Assembly (NCBI GenBank): GCA_910584345.1
Contig: CAJTZX010000071.1
Location: 1 to 14,921 of the forward strand
From: an uncultured Eubacterium sp.
GTDB lineage: Bacteria; Bacillota; Clostridia; Lachnospirales; Lachnospiraceae
DNA: 14,921 nt
Reading direction: 5' to 3'
Shown: in pieces, positions 5,431-12,745 of the stretch
Numbering within the stretch: the stretch's first letter is position 1
Layout of the letters: each line of letters opens with the position of its first letter
Notes under the pieces: generated by a model
Seen by the model: the letters and a program-made list of their open reading frames with translations, nothing else
What the model was told of the DNA's origin: nothing
Databases searched by the model: none
Made by a program: the position numbers and the translations under genes

Positions 5431-8088
5431 GTGAAAAAGAGTTACGGCGTAAATGAATTACGCAGAATGTTTTTAGAGTTTTTTGAAAGTAAAGAGCATC
5501 TGGCAATGAAGAGTTTTTCTTTAGTACCCCATAATGATAACAGCTTATTGTTAATCAATGCCGGAATGGCTCCGCTGAAACCGTATTTTACCGGACAGGA
5601 AATACCGCCGAAAAAGCGTGTGACGACTTGTCAAAAGTGTATCCGTACAGGGGATATTGAAAATGTTGGCAAGACAGCAAGACATCTGACTTTTTTTGAA
5701 ATGCTTGGTAATTTCTCGTTTGGAGATTATTTTAAACACGAGGCGATCGCATGGTCGTGGGAATTTTTGACAAAAGTGCTGGGACTTGAGGAAGACAGGC
5801 TCTATCCGTCTATTTATGGAGAAGATGAGGAAGCATTTGAAATTTGGAACAATGAGATTGGCGTTGCACCGGAGAAGATTACACGATTTTATCGGGATGA
5901 GGATGGAAAATGCGATAATTTCTGGGAGCATGGTGCGGGTCCATGCGGGCCGTGTTCCGAGATTTATTATGACCGCGGCGAAGCTTACGGATGCGGACGG
6001 GCGGATTGCAAGGTAGGCTGTGATTGTGACCGCTTTATGGAAGTCTGGAATAATGTATTTACGCAGTTTGATGGTGACGGCAAAGGACATTACGAAGAGC
6101 TGACACAGAAAAATATTGATACAGGAATGGGGCTGGAGCGTCTTGCGGTCGTTATGCAGGAGGTAGATTCTGTTTTTGACATCGATACGATGAAAGCGAT
6201 TCGTGATAAGGTGTGTGAGCTGTCCCATAAAGTTTACCAGACAGATGATCTTGATGATATTTCGATCCGCCTGATTACAGATCATATCCGTTCTGCTACA
6301 TTTATGGTATCCGATGGCATTATGCCTTCGAATGAGGGACACGGCTATGTCCTGCGGCGCTTAATCCGGCGCGCGGCAAGACACGGGCGTATGCTTGGCA
6401 TTTCAGGTGCATTTCTTGCAAAGCTCAGCAATACGGTAATTACAGAAAGCTGTGACGGATATCCGGAGCTGGAAGAAAAGAAGGAATTTATATTTAAAGT
6501 ACTGACGCAGGAAGAAGAAAAATTCAATAAGACGATCGATCAGGGGCTTGCGATCTTAGCGGATATGCAAAAGGCAATGGAAGAAAAAGGAAGCAAAACG
6601 CTTTCCGGTGAAGATGCATTTAAGCTGTATGATACGTATGGATTTCCTTTAGACTTAACAGAGGAGATTTTAGAGGAAAAAGGATTCACGATAGATGAAG
6701 ACGGTTTTTATTCTTGTATGGAAAAGCAGCGTACAAAAGCGAGAAAAGCGAGAAAAGCTACAAATTATATGGGCGCTGACGTAACGGTTTATGAATCGAT
6801 TGATCCGGGTATTACGACCGAATTTACAGGTTACGGCAGACTGTCAGATAGTTCTAAAATTACGGTTATGACGACGGATACGGAGATTACCGAAGCATTA
6901 TCTGACGGTGAACGTGGAACGGTTATTGTAGAAAAAACGCCGTTTTATGCAGCTATGGGCGGTCAGATTGGCGATACGGGCTATATTCGGACGAAAGACG
7001 GAGAATTTAAAGTAGAAGATACAATAAAATTGCTGGGCGGCAAAGTTGGCCATATTGGAATATGTACGGGCGGTATGTTAAAAACAGGCGATAACGTGCA
7101 GTTAGAAGTTGATGGCGCACGCAGAGCAAGGATCGAAAAAAATCATAGTGCAACACATCTTTTGCAGAAAGCATTGCGGGATGTGTTAGGAGCGCATGTA
7201 GAGCAGGCTGGTTCCGAGGTGACACCGGACAAGCTGCGGTTTGACTTTACGCATTTTTCAGCGATGACACAAGAGGAGATTGTCCGTGTAGAAGCGCTTG
7301 TGAATGAAAAAATAGCGGCGTCGCTTGCTGTTCAGACAGATATCATGACACTGGATGAAGCAAAACAAACAGGTGCAATGGCTTTGTTTGGAGAAAAATA
7401 TGGAGAGACGGTACGCGTTGTCCGTATGGGAGACTTTTCCGTAGAACTATGCGGCGGAACGCATGTAGGCAATACAAACGCAATTACGGCATTTAAAATT
7501 ATTTCAGAAAGCGGTGTTGCGGCAGGAGTACGGCGTATAGAAGCATTAACGTCTCATGCTGTGTTTGCGTATTATGATAACATTGAGCAGACACTTGTAA
7601 ACGCAGCAAAAACGGTGAAAGCAACACCGGCAAACTTAATTGAAAAACTAGAGCATCTAATGGCAGAAATGAAAGCGCTTGCCAGCGAAAATGAGTCATT
7701 GAAATCACAGGCAGCAAAAGAAGCGCTTGGAGATGTGATGGATCAGGTGCAGGAAATCAAAGGAATCAAGTTTCTTGCAGCAAAAGTGTCCGGCGTAGAT
7801 ATGAACGGACTGCGTGACCTTGGAGACCAGTGGAAAGCCAAATTAGGTGAAGGGGTTATTTTGCTTGCATCCGATACAGCCGGAAAAGTAAATCTGGTTG
7901 CAATGGCGACAGAACATGCAATGGCAGCCGGTGCGCATGCAGGAAATCTGATACGGGCAGCGGCAGGAAAAGTTGGCGGCGGCGGGGGAGGACGTCCGAA
8001 TATGGCACAAGCCGGAGGAAAGAATCCTGCTGGTATTGACGATGCGCTAAAAGAGGCGGCAGCAGCATTAGAAGGTATGCTGAAATAG
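5431..8088 (+). CDS. alaS: Alanyl-tRNA synthetase
   Basis: AlaS charges tRNA-Ala with alanine in the cytoplasm and clears mischarged Ser/Gly. The 885 residues are full length. The class II catalytic domain starts YGVNELRRMFLEFFESKEH and includes NAGMAPLKPYF, TTCQKCIRTGDIENVG and RHLTFFEMLGNFSFGDYFK; TGMGLERLAVVMQ is a class II motif 3 region. The editing domain carries the metal-binding H572 and H576 of NHSATHLLQ and C674/H678 of LCGGTHV. A glycine-rich hinge (VGGGGGGRPNMAQAGG, from about 847) belongs to the C-terminal oligomerisation domain. Translation starts at GTG 5431, nine bases after GGAGG. No T-box leader was seen upstream, although many Firmicute alaS genes have one. Confidence 0.98.
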   Translation: MKKSYGVNELRRMFLEFFESKEHLAMKSFSLVPHNDNSLLLINAGMAPLKPYFTGQEIPPKKRVTTCQKCIRTGDIENVGKTARHLTFFEMLGNFSFGDYFKHEAIAWSWEFLTKVLGLEEDRLYPSIYGEDEEAFEIWNNEIGVAPEKITRFYRDEDGKCDNFWEHGAGPCGPCSEIYYDRGEAYGCGRADCKVGCDCDRFMEVWNNVFTQFDGDGKGHYEELTQKNIDTGMGLERLAVVMQEVDSVFDIDTMKAIRDKVCELSHKVYQTDDLDDISIRLITDHIRSATFMVSDGIMPSNEGHGYVLRRLIRRAARHGRMLGISGAFLAKLSNTVITESCDGYPELEEKKEFIFKVLTQEEEKFNKTIDQGLAILADMQKAMEEKGSKTLSGEDAFKLYDTYGFPLDLTEEILEEKGFTIDEDGFYSCMEKQRTKARKARKATNYMGADVTVYESIDPGITTEFTGYGRLSDSSKITVMTTDTEITEALSDGERGTVIVEKTPFYAAMGGQIGDTGYIRTKDGEFKVEDTIKLLGGKVGHIGICTGGMLKTGDNVQLEVDGARRARIEKNHSATHLLQKALRDVLGAHVEQAGSEVTPDKLRFDFTHFSAMTQEEIVRVEALVNEKIAASLAVQTDIMTLDEAKQTGAMALFGEKYGETVRVVRMGDFSVELCGGTHVGNTNAITAFKIISESGVAAGVRRIEALTSHAVFAYYDNIEQTLVNAAKTVKATPANLIEKLEHLMAEMKALASENESLKSQAAKEALGDVMDQVQEIKGIKFLAAKVSGVDMNGLRDLGDQWKAKLGEGVILLASDTAGKVNLVAMATEHAMAAGAHAGNLIRAAAGKVGGGGGGRPNMAQAGGKNPAGIDDALKEAAAALEGMLK

Positions 8089-8100
8089 CAAAAATCAATA

Positions 8101-8143
8101 AAACACAGTTCGGAAGAAATAAAATGCCGAGCTGTGTTTTTTT
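8101..8143. terminator. Bidirectional terminator between alaS and the XRE regulator
   Basis: AAACACAGTTCGG (8101-8113) pairs with CCGAGCTGTGTTT (8127-8139), with G-T wobble in the centre, followed by T at 8137-8143. The convergent minus-strand gene ends at 8152, and on that strand the hairpin is also followed by a T-rich stretch, so it can serve both. Confidence 0.88.
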
Positions 8144-8151
8144 GTTGGGAA

Positions 8152-8532
8152 TTATTCTGAGAGTTTTTTCTGTGTCGGTTCCGATTTTGGATAAATTTCC
8201 TGTATCTGATCCATATACGTTTTCATCAGTTTATTTAAAATGCGAAGATGTCGGTTATCCATATCTTCCAGCATCATATCAATATCGCGTATTAGCTTAT
8301 TATGCTGGACTTTTGGATTGTTCGGATCCGAAGTAAGTACTGCAATATTCGTGTTCAAATATTCTGCGATTTGAAAAAGGGTATCCAGACTGACAGACTT
8401 TACACCGCGTTCCAGTTTGCTAATCAAGCTTAATGACAGAAATAAATCATCTGCCATTTTTTGCTGTGTGATATGCAGTTCTTTTCTTCGGTTTTGTATA
8501 TTAGAGCCAAGTATTTTATAATCCAGTGGCAT
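8152..8532 (-). CDS. XRE-family helix-turn-helix regulator
   Basis: The 126-residue protein has a Cro/CI-type DNA-binding domain at about residues 8-65: LGSNIQNRRKELHITQQKMA, with the recognition region LSLSLISKLERGVKSVSL and DTLFQIAEYLN. The remaining 55 residues (NKLIRDIDMMLEDMDNRHLR onward) are charged and helical, probably for dimerisation, and lack a peptidase or sensor domain. GGGAGG upstream of ATG 8532 is a good ribosome binding site. It is divergent from the small gene at 8763 and may regulate it or itself; repeated 9-mers lie in the shared spacer. Target unknown. Confidence 0.9.
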   Translation of the reverse strand: MPLDYKILGSNIQNRRKELHITQQKMADDLFLSLSLISKLERGVKSVSLDTLFQIAEYLNTNIAVLTSDPNNPKVQHNKLIRDIDMMLEDMDNRHLRILNKLMKTYMDQIQEIYPKSEPTQKKLSE

Positions 8533-8571
8533 AAAGTGATCCTCCCAGGGTAAGTCAAATGTTTTCTTTTT

Positions 8572-8577
8572 ATTATA
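8572..8577 (-). promoter_or_regulatory. Likely -10 box of the XRE regulator
   Basis: The minus strand has a perfect TATAAT here, 40 bases before the ATG at 8532. No good -35 was found at 16-18 bases, so this is a moderate call. Confidence 0.4.
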
Positions 8578-8605
8578 ATTGAAAGTAATTCTCTAAAAGT
8601 GGCAC

Positions 8606-8672
8606 TAATAGTATTATCAGAATATTGACTTTAGCATTAAAAATGTTATAATACAAATGATAATAATAGTAT
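8606..8672. repeat. Direct repeat TAATAGTAT flanking a promoter (candidate operator)
   Basis: TAATAGTAT occurs at 8606-8614 and 8664-8672; the second copy overlaps the 10-bp palindrome TAGTATACTA (8667-8676). The copies bracket the plus-strand promoter at 8625-8652. Such placement fits a binding site for the neighbouring XRE regulator, but the region is AT-rich and chance similarity is possible. Confidence 0.35.
8625..8652 (+). promoter_or_regulatory. Promoter with extended -10 for the gene at 8763
   Basis: TTGACT (8625-8630), a 16-base spacer and TATAAT (8647-8652), preceded by TG to give TGTTATAAT, make a strong promoter. The leader would be about 100 bases. It contains a weak 7-bp stem (8697-8703 with 8724-8730). 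Confidence 0.75.
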
Positions 8673-8762
8673 ACTAATACAGTAATAATTTAGATTAGGA
8701 ACTGGCATAAAATATATGTAAAAAGTTCCTTAAGTAATAATATCGTAAAGGAAGGCATAACA

Positions 8763-9107
8763 ATGAGATTTTTATTTTTAAAGGAACTGTTTTTTATGAA
8801 ACAAAAAATACAAGAGAAAAAAGATTGTTGGCATTTGCTTACTTGTACAGTACAGAAAGAACAGTATGTGAACTATTGCAGACTGCTGCAAAACGCACAG
8901 ATTGATTATCGGATTTGGATGCGCAAAGATGGTCCTGTATTGCTTCATTTGCAGCATATCTATCAAAATACGGCCTGCTATCAGTTACAGTTCGATTTTT
9001 TTGTACGCAGAAATGATTTTAAAAAAGCATATCATGCACTAAAGAATGGCACAAGAGAAGATTTAAATAAAAAGCAATATGATAATAAAGCTCTGGAACA
9101 TAGTTAA
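8763..9107 (+). CDS. Small protein of unknown function (114 residues)
   Basis: I do not recognise a named family with confidence. AAAGGAAGG precedes ATG 8763 at good spacing, so I chose it; ATG 8796, with AAGGAACTG upstream, is an alternative that removes the hydrophobic MRFLFLKELFF start. The core reads CWHLLTCTVQKEQYVNYCRL, LQNAQIDYRIWMRKDGPVLL and YQLQFDFFVRRNDFKKAYHA. The arrangement helix - 'IDYR' strand - 'FDFFVRRNDFKKAYHAL' resembles small signal-transducing-type proteins of the DUF2007 kind, which is only a fold-level guess. The tail is basic (NKKQYDNKALEHS). It has its own promoter and terminator and lies divergent from an XRE regulator. Confidence 0.7.
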   Translation: MRFLFLKELFFMKQKIQEKKDCWHLLTCTVQKEQYVNYCRLLQNAQIDYRIWMRKDGPVLLHLQHIYQNTACYQLQFDFFVRRNDFKKAYHALKNGTREDLNKKQYDNKALEHS

Positions 9108-9131
9108 ACCATGTTTCAGAGCTTCTTTTTT
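9088..9131 (+). terminator. Intrinsic terminator overlapping the end of the preceding gene
   Basis: AAGCTCTGGAACAT (9088-9101) pairs with ATGTTTCAGAGCTT (9111-9124), with one G-T pair, followed by C and six T. The stop codon (9105-9107) lies in the loop, so the last codons of the gene form the 5' arm. Confidence 0.9.
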
Positions 9132-9132
9132 A

Positions 9133-9259
9133 TAAAATAGTTTTTTATAGAATTCATAATTTTTTTAGAATTAATTGTAAAAAGTGAGAAAAAGAGAGAT
9201 AAGAAGAGATAGTAAGAGATAAAACGAAAAAATATTATAATAATTACAAAATGTTATAC
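9133..9259. other. Purine-rich AT spacer upstream of the groES promoter
   Basis: No gene is visible. The stretch around 9180-9230 is strongly A/G on the plus strand, with AGAGATA occurring three times in about 30 bases. It leads directly into the promoter at 9260. Confidence 0.4.
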
Positions 9260-9288
9260 TTGCGAAACGAAAGATAAAAACATATGAT
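9260..9288 (+). promoter_or_regulatory. groESL promoter
   Basis: TTGCGA (9260-9265) and TATGAT (9283-9288) are spaced by 17 bases, just upstream of the CIRCE operator, placing the operator at the start of the transcript. Confidence 0.8.
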
Positions 9289-9300
9289 ATGAACTATCAG

Positions 9301-9327
9301 TTAGCACTCAAAACAAGCGAGTGCTAA
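9301..9327. promoter_or_regulatory. CIRCE operator (HrcA binding site)
   Basis: TTAGCACTC (9301-9309), nine bases, GAGTGCTAA (9319-9327): a perfect match to the CIRCE consensus. In Firmicutes the HrcA repressor binds here and is released on heat shock, so groESL should be HrcA-controlled. Confidence 0.97.
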
Positions 9328-9405
9328 TAACAGAAACAGATCATAGGATATGAATGGAAAAAGAAGCGTTTTCAAAAAAGAGTGATGAAAAAGGAGGAAA
9401 TATTC

Positions 9406-9690
9406 ATGAAATTAGTACCATTATCAGACAGAGTCGTATTAAAACAGTGTGAAGCAGAGGAAACAACCGCATCAGGCATTATTTTAACAAGTGCCTCACA
9501 GGAAAAGCCGCAGGAAGCTGAGGTAATCGCTGTTGGGCCAGGCGGCGTCGTAGATGGGAAAGAGATTACAATGCAGGTAAAAGAAGGTCAGAAGGTTATT
9601 TATTCTAAATATGCAGGAACAGAAGTAAAGATTGACGGAACAGAATATATCATTGTCCGCCAGAATGATATTCTCGCAGTTGTTGAATAA
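9406..9690 (+). CDS. groES: GroES co-chaperonin (Hsp10)
   Basis: GroES forms the seven-membered lid of the GroEL folding chamber. The 94 residues match family length: MKLVPLSDRVVLKQCEAEE, the mobile loop region TTASGIILTSASQEKPQEAE, VIAVGPGGVVDGKEI, VKEGQKVIYSKYAGTEVKI and the terminal EYIIVRQNDILAVVE. The start is ATG 9406, seven bases after AAGGAGGA; the upstream in-frame ATGs at about 9382 lie before this ribosome binding site and would add a non-family extension. It is the first gene of a CIRCE-regulated operon with groEL. Confidence 0.97.
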   Translation: MKLVPLSDRVVLKQCEAEETTASGIILTSASQEKPQEAEVIAVGPGGVVDGKEITMQVKEGQKVIYSKYAGTEVKIDGTEYIIVRQNDILAVVE

Positions 9691-9734
9691 ACAAACTGGT
9701 AACAATCCTGATAAATGAATTTTAATAAAAAAGA

Positions 9735-9846
9735 AGATTTGTAAAAAGAAAAGTTTGTAAAAAGAAGAGTTTGTAAAAAGAAGGCTTTTCGAAAAGAAGA
9801 GATTTCGAGAAGAAGAGATTTCGAAAAGAAGAGATTTCGAAAAGTG
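9735..9846. repeat. Seven-copy 16-bp tandem repeat between groES and groEL
   Basis: Seven consecutive 16-base units fill 9735-9846. Units 1-3 read like GAGTTTGTAAAAAGAA; units 4-7 like GAGATTTCGAAAAGAA, with small changes. The second class contains TTTCGAAAA, and unit 4 a 12-bp palindrome CTTTTCGAAAAG (9785-9796). The period is not a multiple of three and all units lie outside both genes, so the array is non-coding. It explains the unusually long 193-base gap in this operon. No stem with a T-run is formed. Confidence 0.92.
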
Positions 9847-9883
9847 AATTATAATATAGAAGAAAGAAAAGAGGAAAATAATC

Positions 9884-11506
9884 ATGGCAAAGGAAATTAA
9901 ATACGGTGCAGAAGCAAGAGCTGCATTAGAGGCTGGCGTAGATAAATTAGCAAATACTGTTTGTGTAACACTTGGACCAAAAGGAAGAAACGTAGTTTTA
10001 GATAAATCTTATGGCGCACCTTTAATCACAAATGACGGTGTTACGATCGCTAAAGAAATTGAACTGGAAGATCCGTTTGAAAATATGGGCGCTCAGCTTG
10101 TAAAAGAAGTTGCAACTAAAACAAACGATGTAGCTGGCGATGGTACAACAACTGCTACCGTACTGGCACAGGCAATGGTTTCAGAAGGCATTAAAAATCT
10201 TGCAGCCGGAGCAAATCCAATCAGCTTAAGAAGAGGAATGAAAAAAGCAACAACGGTAGCTGTAGAAGCTCTGCAGGAAATGAGCCAGAAAGTAGATGGT
10301 AAGAATCACATCGCCAAAGTTGCAGCAATTTCTGCCGGTGATGAGGAAGTCGGCAATCTGGTAGCAGATGCAATGGAAAAAGTATCCAAAGACGGTGTTA
10401 TTACCATTGAAGAATCTAAGACGATGCAGACAGAGCTTGACCTCGTAGAAGGTATGCAGTTTGACCGTGGCTATATTTCCGCTTATATGGCAACAGATAT
10501 GGATAAAATGGAAGCTATTTTAGAAGATCCATATATTTTAATTACAGATAAGAAAATTTCCAATATTCAGGAGATTCTTCCATTATTAGAGCAGGTTGTT
10601 AAGACAGGTGCAAAGCTGTTAATCATTGCAGAAGATGTAGAGGGCGAAGCACTTACAACATTAATCGTTAACAAACTGCGCGGTACTTTCAATGTAGTAG
10701 CTGTAAAAGCGCCTGGCTATGGCGACAGAAGAAAAGCTATGTTAGAAGACATTGCTATTTTGACTGGCGGACAGGTTATTTCTTCTGAATTAGGCTTAGA
10801 ATTAAAAGATGCTGAATTAGAGCAGTTAGGACGTGCAAAATCTGTAAAAGTACAGAAAGAAAATACGGTGATTGTAGACGGTATGGGTGAAAAATCTAAT
10901 ATTGACGCAAGAATCAACCAGATTAAGAGCCAGATCGAAGAAACAACTTCTGAATTTGACAAAGAAAAATTACAGGAAAGACTTGCAAAACTGGCAGGCG
11001 GCGTAGCAGTTATCCGTGTAGGGGCTGCAACGGAAACAGAGATGAAGGAAAGCAAACTGCGTATGGAAGACGCGTTAAATGCTACCAGAGCCGCAGTAGA
11101 AGAAGGTATTATTGCAGGCGGCGGTTCTGCCTATATTCACGCATCTAAGAAGGTTGCAGATCTTGCAGAATCTTTGGAAGGCGATGAAAAGACAGGTGCA
11201 AAAGTAATTTTAAAATCACTGGAAGCTCCGTTATTCTACATCGCAGCAAATGCCGGCCTGGAAGGCGCAGTTATCATTAACAAAGTAAAAGATTCACAGA
11301 CAGGCATTGGTTTTGATGCGACTGCAGAAGAATATGTAGATATGGTGAAAGCAGGTATTTTGGATCCGGTAAAAGTAACCAGAAGCGCGCTGCAGAATGC
11401 AACTTCCGTAGCAGCTACGTTATTGACAACAGAATCTGTTGTAGCAAATATTAAGGAAGATACCCCAGCTATGCCGGCAGGAAATCCGGGCATGGGTATG
11501 ATGTAA
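9884..11506 (+). CDS. groEL: GroEL chaperonin (Hsp60)
   Basis: GroEL forms the double-ring ATP-driven folding chamber in the cytoplasm. The 540 residues are full length: MAKEIKYGAEARAALEAG, the ATP phosphate loop TLGPKGRNVVLDK, NDGVTIAKEIELEDPFENMG, the catalytic GDGTTTAT segment near residue 86, the apical domain around EGMQFDRGYISAYMATD, KAPGYGDRRKAMLEDIAILT, and ITPEE-like IGFDATAEEYVDM near the end. It closes with the usual glycine-methionine tail PAGNPGMGMM. GAGGA lies eight bases before ATG 9884. Second gene of the CIRCE operon, separated from groES by the 16-bp repeat array. Confidence 0.99.
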   Translation: MAKEIKYGAEARAALEAGVDKLANTVCVTLGPKGRNVVLDKSYGAPLITNDGVTIAKEIELEDPFENMGAQLVKEVATKTNDVAGDGTTTATVLAQAMVSEGIKNLAAGANPISLRRGMKKATTVAVEALQEMSQKVDGKNHIAKVAAISAGDEEVGNLVADAMEKVSKDGVITIEESKTMQTELDLVEGMQFDRGYISAYMATDMDKMEAILEDPYILITDKKISNIQEILPLLEQVVKTGAKLLIIAEDVEGEALTTLIVNKLRGTFNVVAVKAPGYGDRRKAMLEDIAILTGGQVISSELGLELKDAELEQLGRAKSVKVQKENTVIVDGMGEKSNIDARINQIKSQIEETTSEFDKEKLQERLAKLAGGVAVIRVGAATETEMKESKLRMEDALNATRAAVEEGIIAGGGSAYIHASKKVADLAESLEGDEKTGAKVILKSLEAPLFYIAANAGLEGAVIINKVKDSQTGIGFDATAEEYVDMVKAGILDPVKVTRSALQNATSVAATLLTTESVVANIKEDTPAMPAGNPGMGMM

Positions 11507-11548
11507 GAATTACGATATAAAAATGTGATAAGTAAAAATAAGAATTAT

Positions 11549-11590
11549 AAAAGCCGTTTGAAATCTGGGTGATTTCAGACGGCTTTTGCT
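11549..11590 (+). terminator. Terminator of the groESL operon
   Basis: AAAAGCCGTTTGAAATC (11549-11565) pairs with GATTTCAGACGGCTTTT (11571-11587), with a single G-T wobble, around a five-base loop; the 3' arm ends in a T-run. Confidence 0.93.
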
Positions 11591-11618
11591 TGTAAGTATT
11601 TTTCAGGTGTGATACAAT
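11590..11618 (+). promoter_or_regulatory. Promoter of degV
   Basis: TTGTAA (11590-11595) and TACAAT (11613-11618) are spaced by 17 bases, immediately after the groESL terminator and 75 bases before the degV start. Confidence 0.65.
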
Positions 11619-11692
11619 GCATTGCAGGGCAGACTAATAGGAACAAAAGTTTATGGAATGATTTATAATTTTTTGAAATGGAGGTTATAAAA

Positions 11693-12559
11693 ATGGGCAG
11701 AATAGCTGTTGTAACTGATTCAAACAGCGGAATTACACAGGCAGAGGCAAAAGAGCTGGGAATTACAGTCATAGCGATGCCTTTTTATATTCAGGGAAAT
11801 ACTTTTTATGAAGATGTGAATCTGACGCAAGAGCAGTTCTATGAAAAGCTGGCAGAAGGCGGTGATATCTCGACTTCAATGCCCGCAGTTGGTGATGTAA
11901 CAGATTTGTGGGATAAGCTGTTAAAAGATTATGATGAAATTGTGCACATTCCAATGTCATCAGGGCTTAGCAGCTCGTGCGAAACGGCGTTTATGCTGTC
12001 ACAGTCTTATCAGGGACGCGTGCAGGTTGTAAATAACCAGCGCATTTCTGTTACACAAAGGCGGTCTGTCATGGATGCGCTTGCACTTGCGGAAAAAGGA
12101 AAAGATGCGTTGGAGATCAAAGAGCTGTTAGAGCGTGAAAAATTCGAATCCAGTATTTACATTATGGTAGATACATTAAAATATCTGAAAAAAGGCGGGC
12201 GGATTACACCAACAGCTGCAGCTTTAGGAACTTTGCTTCGCATTAAGCCGGTGCTGCAGATTCAGGGAGAAAAGCTGGATGCATTTGCAAAGGCCAGGAC
12301 TGTCAAGCAGGCAAAAAGCATTATGATCGAAGCAATACTTAGCGATTGTAAAAACCGGTTTGGAGATGAGAGCGGCAGCAATATGTATATCGACATCGCT
12401 TATACGTATGACAAAGATGCCGCGCTGCAGTTTGAAAAAGAAATCAAGGAAGTATTTCAAAACCATCAGTGTATCATCAATCCGTTGTCTTTAAGCGTAT
12501 CCTGTCATATCGGACCAGGGGCGTTAGCGGTTGCATGTTCTCACAAGTTTACAGAATAA
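11693..12559 (+). CDS. DegV-family fatty-acid-binding protein
   Basis: DegV (FakB-like) proteins bind a fatty acid and can present it to a kinase for incorporation into phospholipid. The 288-residue protein shows the family landmarks: RIAVVTDSNSGIT at the start, FYEDVNLTQEQFYEKL, ISTSMPAVGDVTDLW, the lipid-head-binding IPMSSGLSSSCETA, YIMVDTLKYLKKGGRIT, LLRIKPVLQIQGEKLDAF and the C-terminal SCHIGPGALAVACSHKF. The start is ATG 11693 because GGAGG (11680-11684) sits eight bases before it; a start at 11678 would lie upstream of this site. It is monocistronic, between the groESL terminator and the purA promoter. The specific lipid and any kinase partner are not visible here. Confidence 0.92.
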   Translation: MGRIAVVTDSNSGITQAEAKELGITVIAMPFYIQGNTFYEDVNLTQEQFYEKLAEGGDISTSMPAVGDVTDLWDKLLKDYDEIVHIPMSSGLSSSCETAFMLSQSYQGRVQVVNNQRISVTQRRSVMDALALAEKGKDALEIKELLEREKFESSIYIMVDTLKYLKKGGRITPTAAALGTLLRIKPVLQIQGEKLDAFAKARTVKQAKSIMIEAILSDCKNRFGDESGSNMYIDIAYTYDKDAALQFEKEIKEVFQNHQCIINPLSLSVSCHIGPGALAVACSHKFTE

Positions 12560-12562
12560 AGC

Positions 12563-12591
12563 TTTACTTCTTAAGCGGAGTCGTGTATAAT
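12563..12591 (+). promoter_or_regulatory. purA promoter
   Basis: TTTACT (12563-12568) and TATAAT (12586-12591) are spaced by 17 bases just after degV. It would start an RNA near 12598, about 148 bases before the purA start codon. Confidence 0.7.
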
Positions 12592-12597
12592 CAGAAA

Positions 12598-12745
12598 GTA
12601 AAAACGGAAAAAATTACAATATGCCGGTCAGCATGAAATGTCTGTCTATGGCGAAATTGTAACAAACAGATCAAAAACAGATCAGACAGGTTTTTACAAC
12701 CTGTCTTTTTTGTGAAAAAAACGGATTCACAGGAGGTAAGTATTG
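12598..12745 (+). promoter_or_regulatory. purA leader, candidate attenuator
   Basis: The leader can form a first imperfect stem (ACAAT at about 12616-12620 with ATTGT at 12656-12660, plus GCC/GGC). It holds two copies of ACAGATCA (about 12666-12684) and contains an intrinsic terminator (12684-12711) ahead of the AGGAGGT site. GTCTGTCT (12640-12647) can pair with AGACAGGT (12684-12691), the terminator's 5' arm, using two G-T pairs, so two exclusive folds are possible. No known riboswitch class (purine, PRPP, ZTP, T-box) was recognised. A last small stem TGTGAA/TTCACA lies just before the ribosome binding site. The regulatory role is inferred from layout. Confidence 0.5.
12684..12711 (+). terminator. 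Intrinsic terminator between promoter and purA start
   Basis: AGACAGGTT (12684-12692) pairs perfectly with AACCTGTCT (12698-12706) around a five-base loop, followed by T to 12711. It may end degV transcripts, but because the purA promoter lies upstream of it, it must also be crossed for purA expression. Confidence 0.88.

Noticed and set aside
5551..6342. Minus-strand ORF of 263 codons opposite alaS
   Set aside because: It lies wholly within the well-conserved alaS catalytic domain, and its sequence has no recognisable motif; it is an antisense shadow.
9735..9846. CRISPR array
   Set aside because: The 16-bp units are directly adjacent with no unique spacers, so this is a simple tandem repeat.
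9496..9885. Minus-strand ORF of 129 codons opposite the groES-groEL gap
   Set aside because: Its Ser/Phe/Leu-rich sequence simply mirrors the purine-rich 16-bp tandem repeats and the end of groES; there is no start signal or family pattern.
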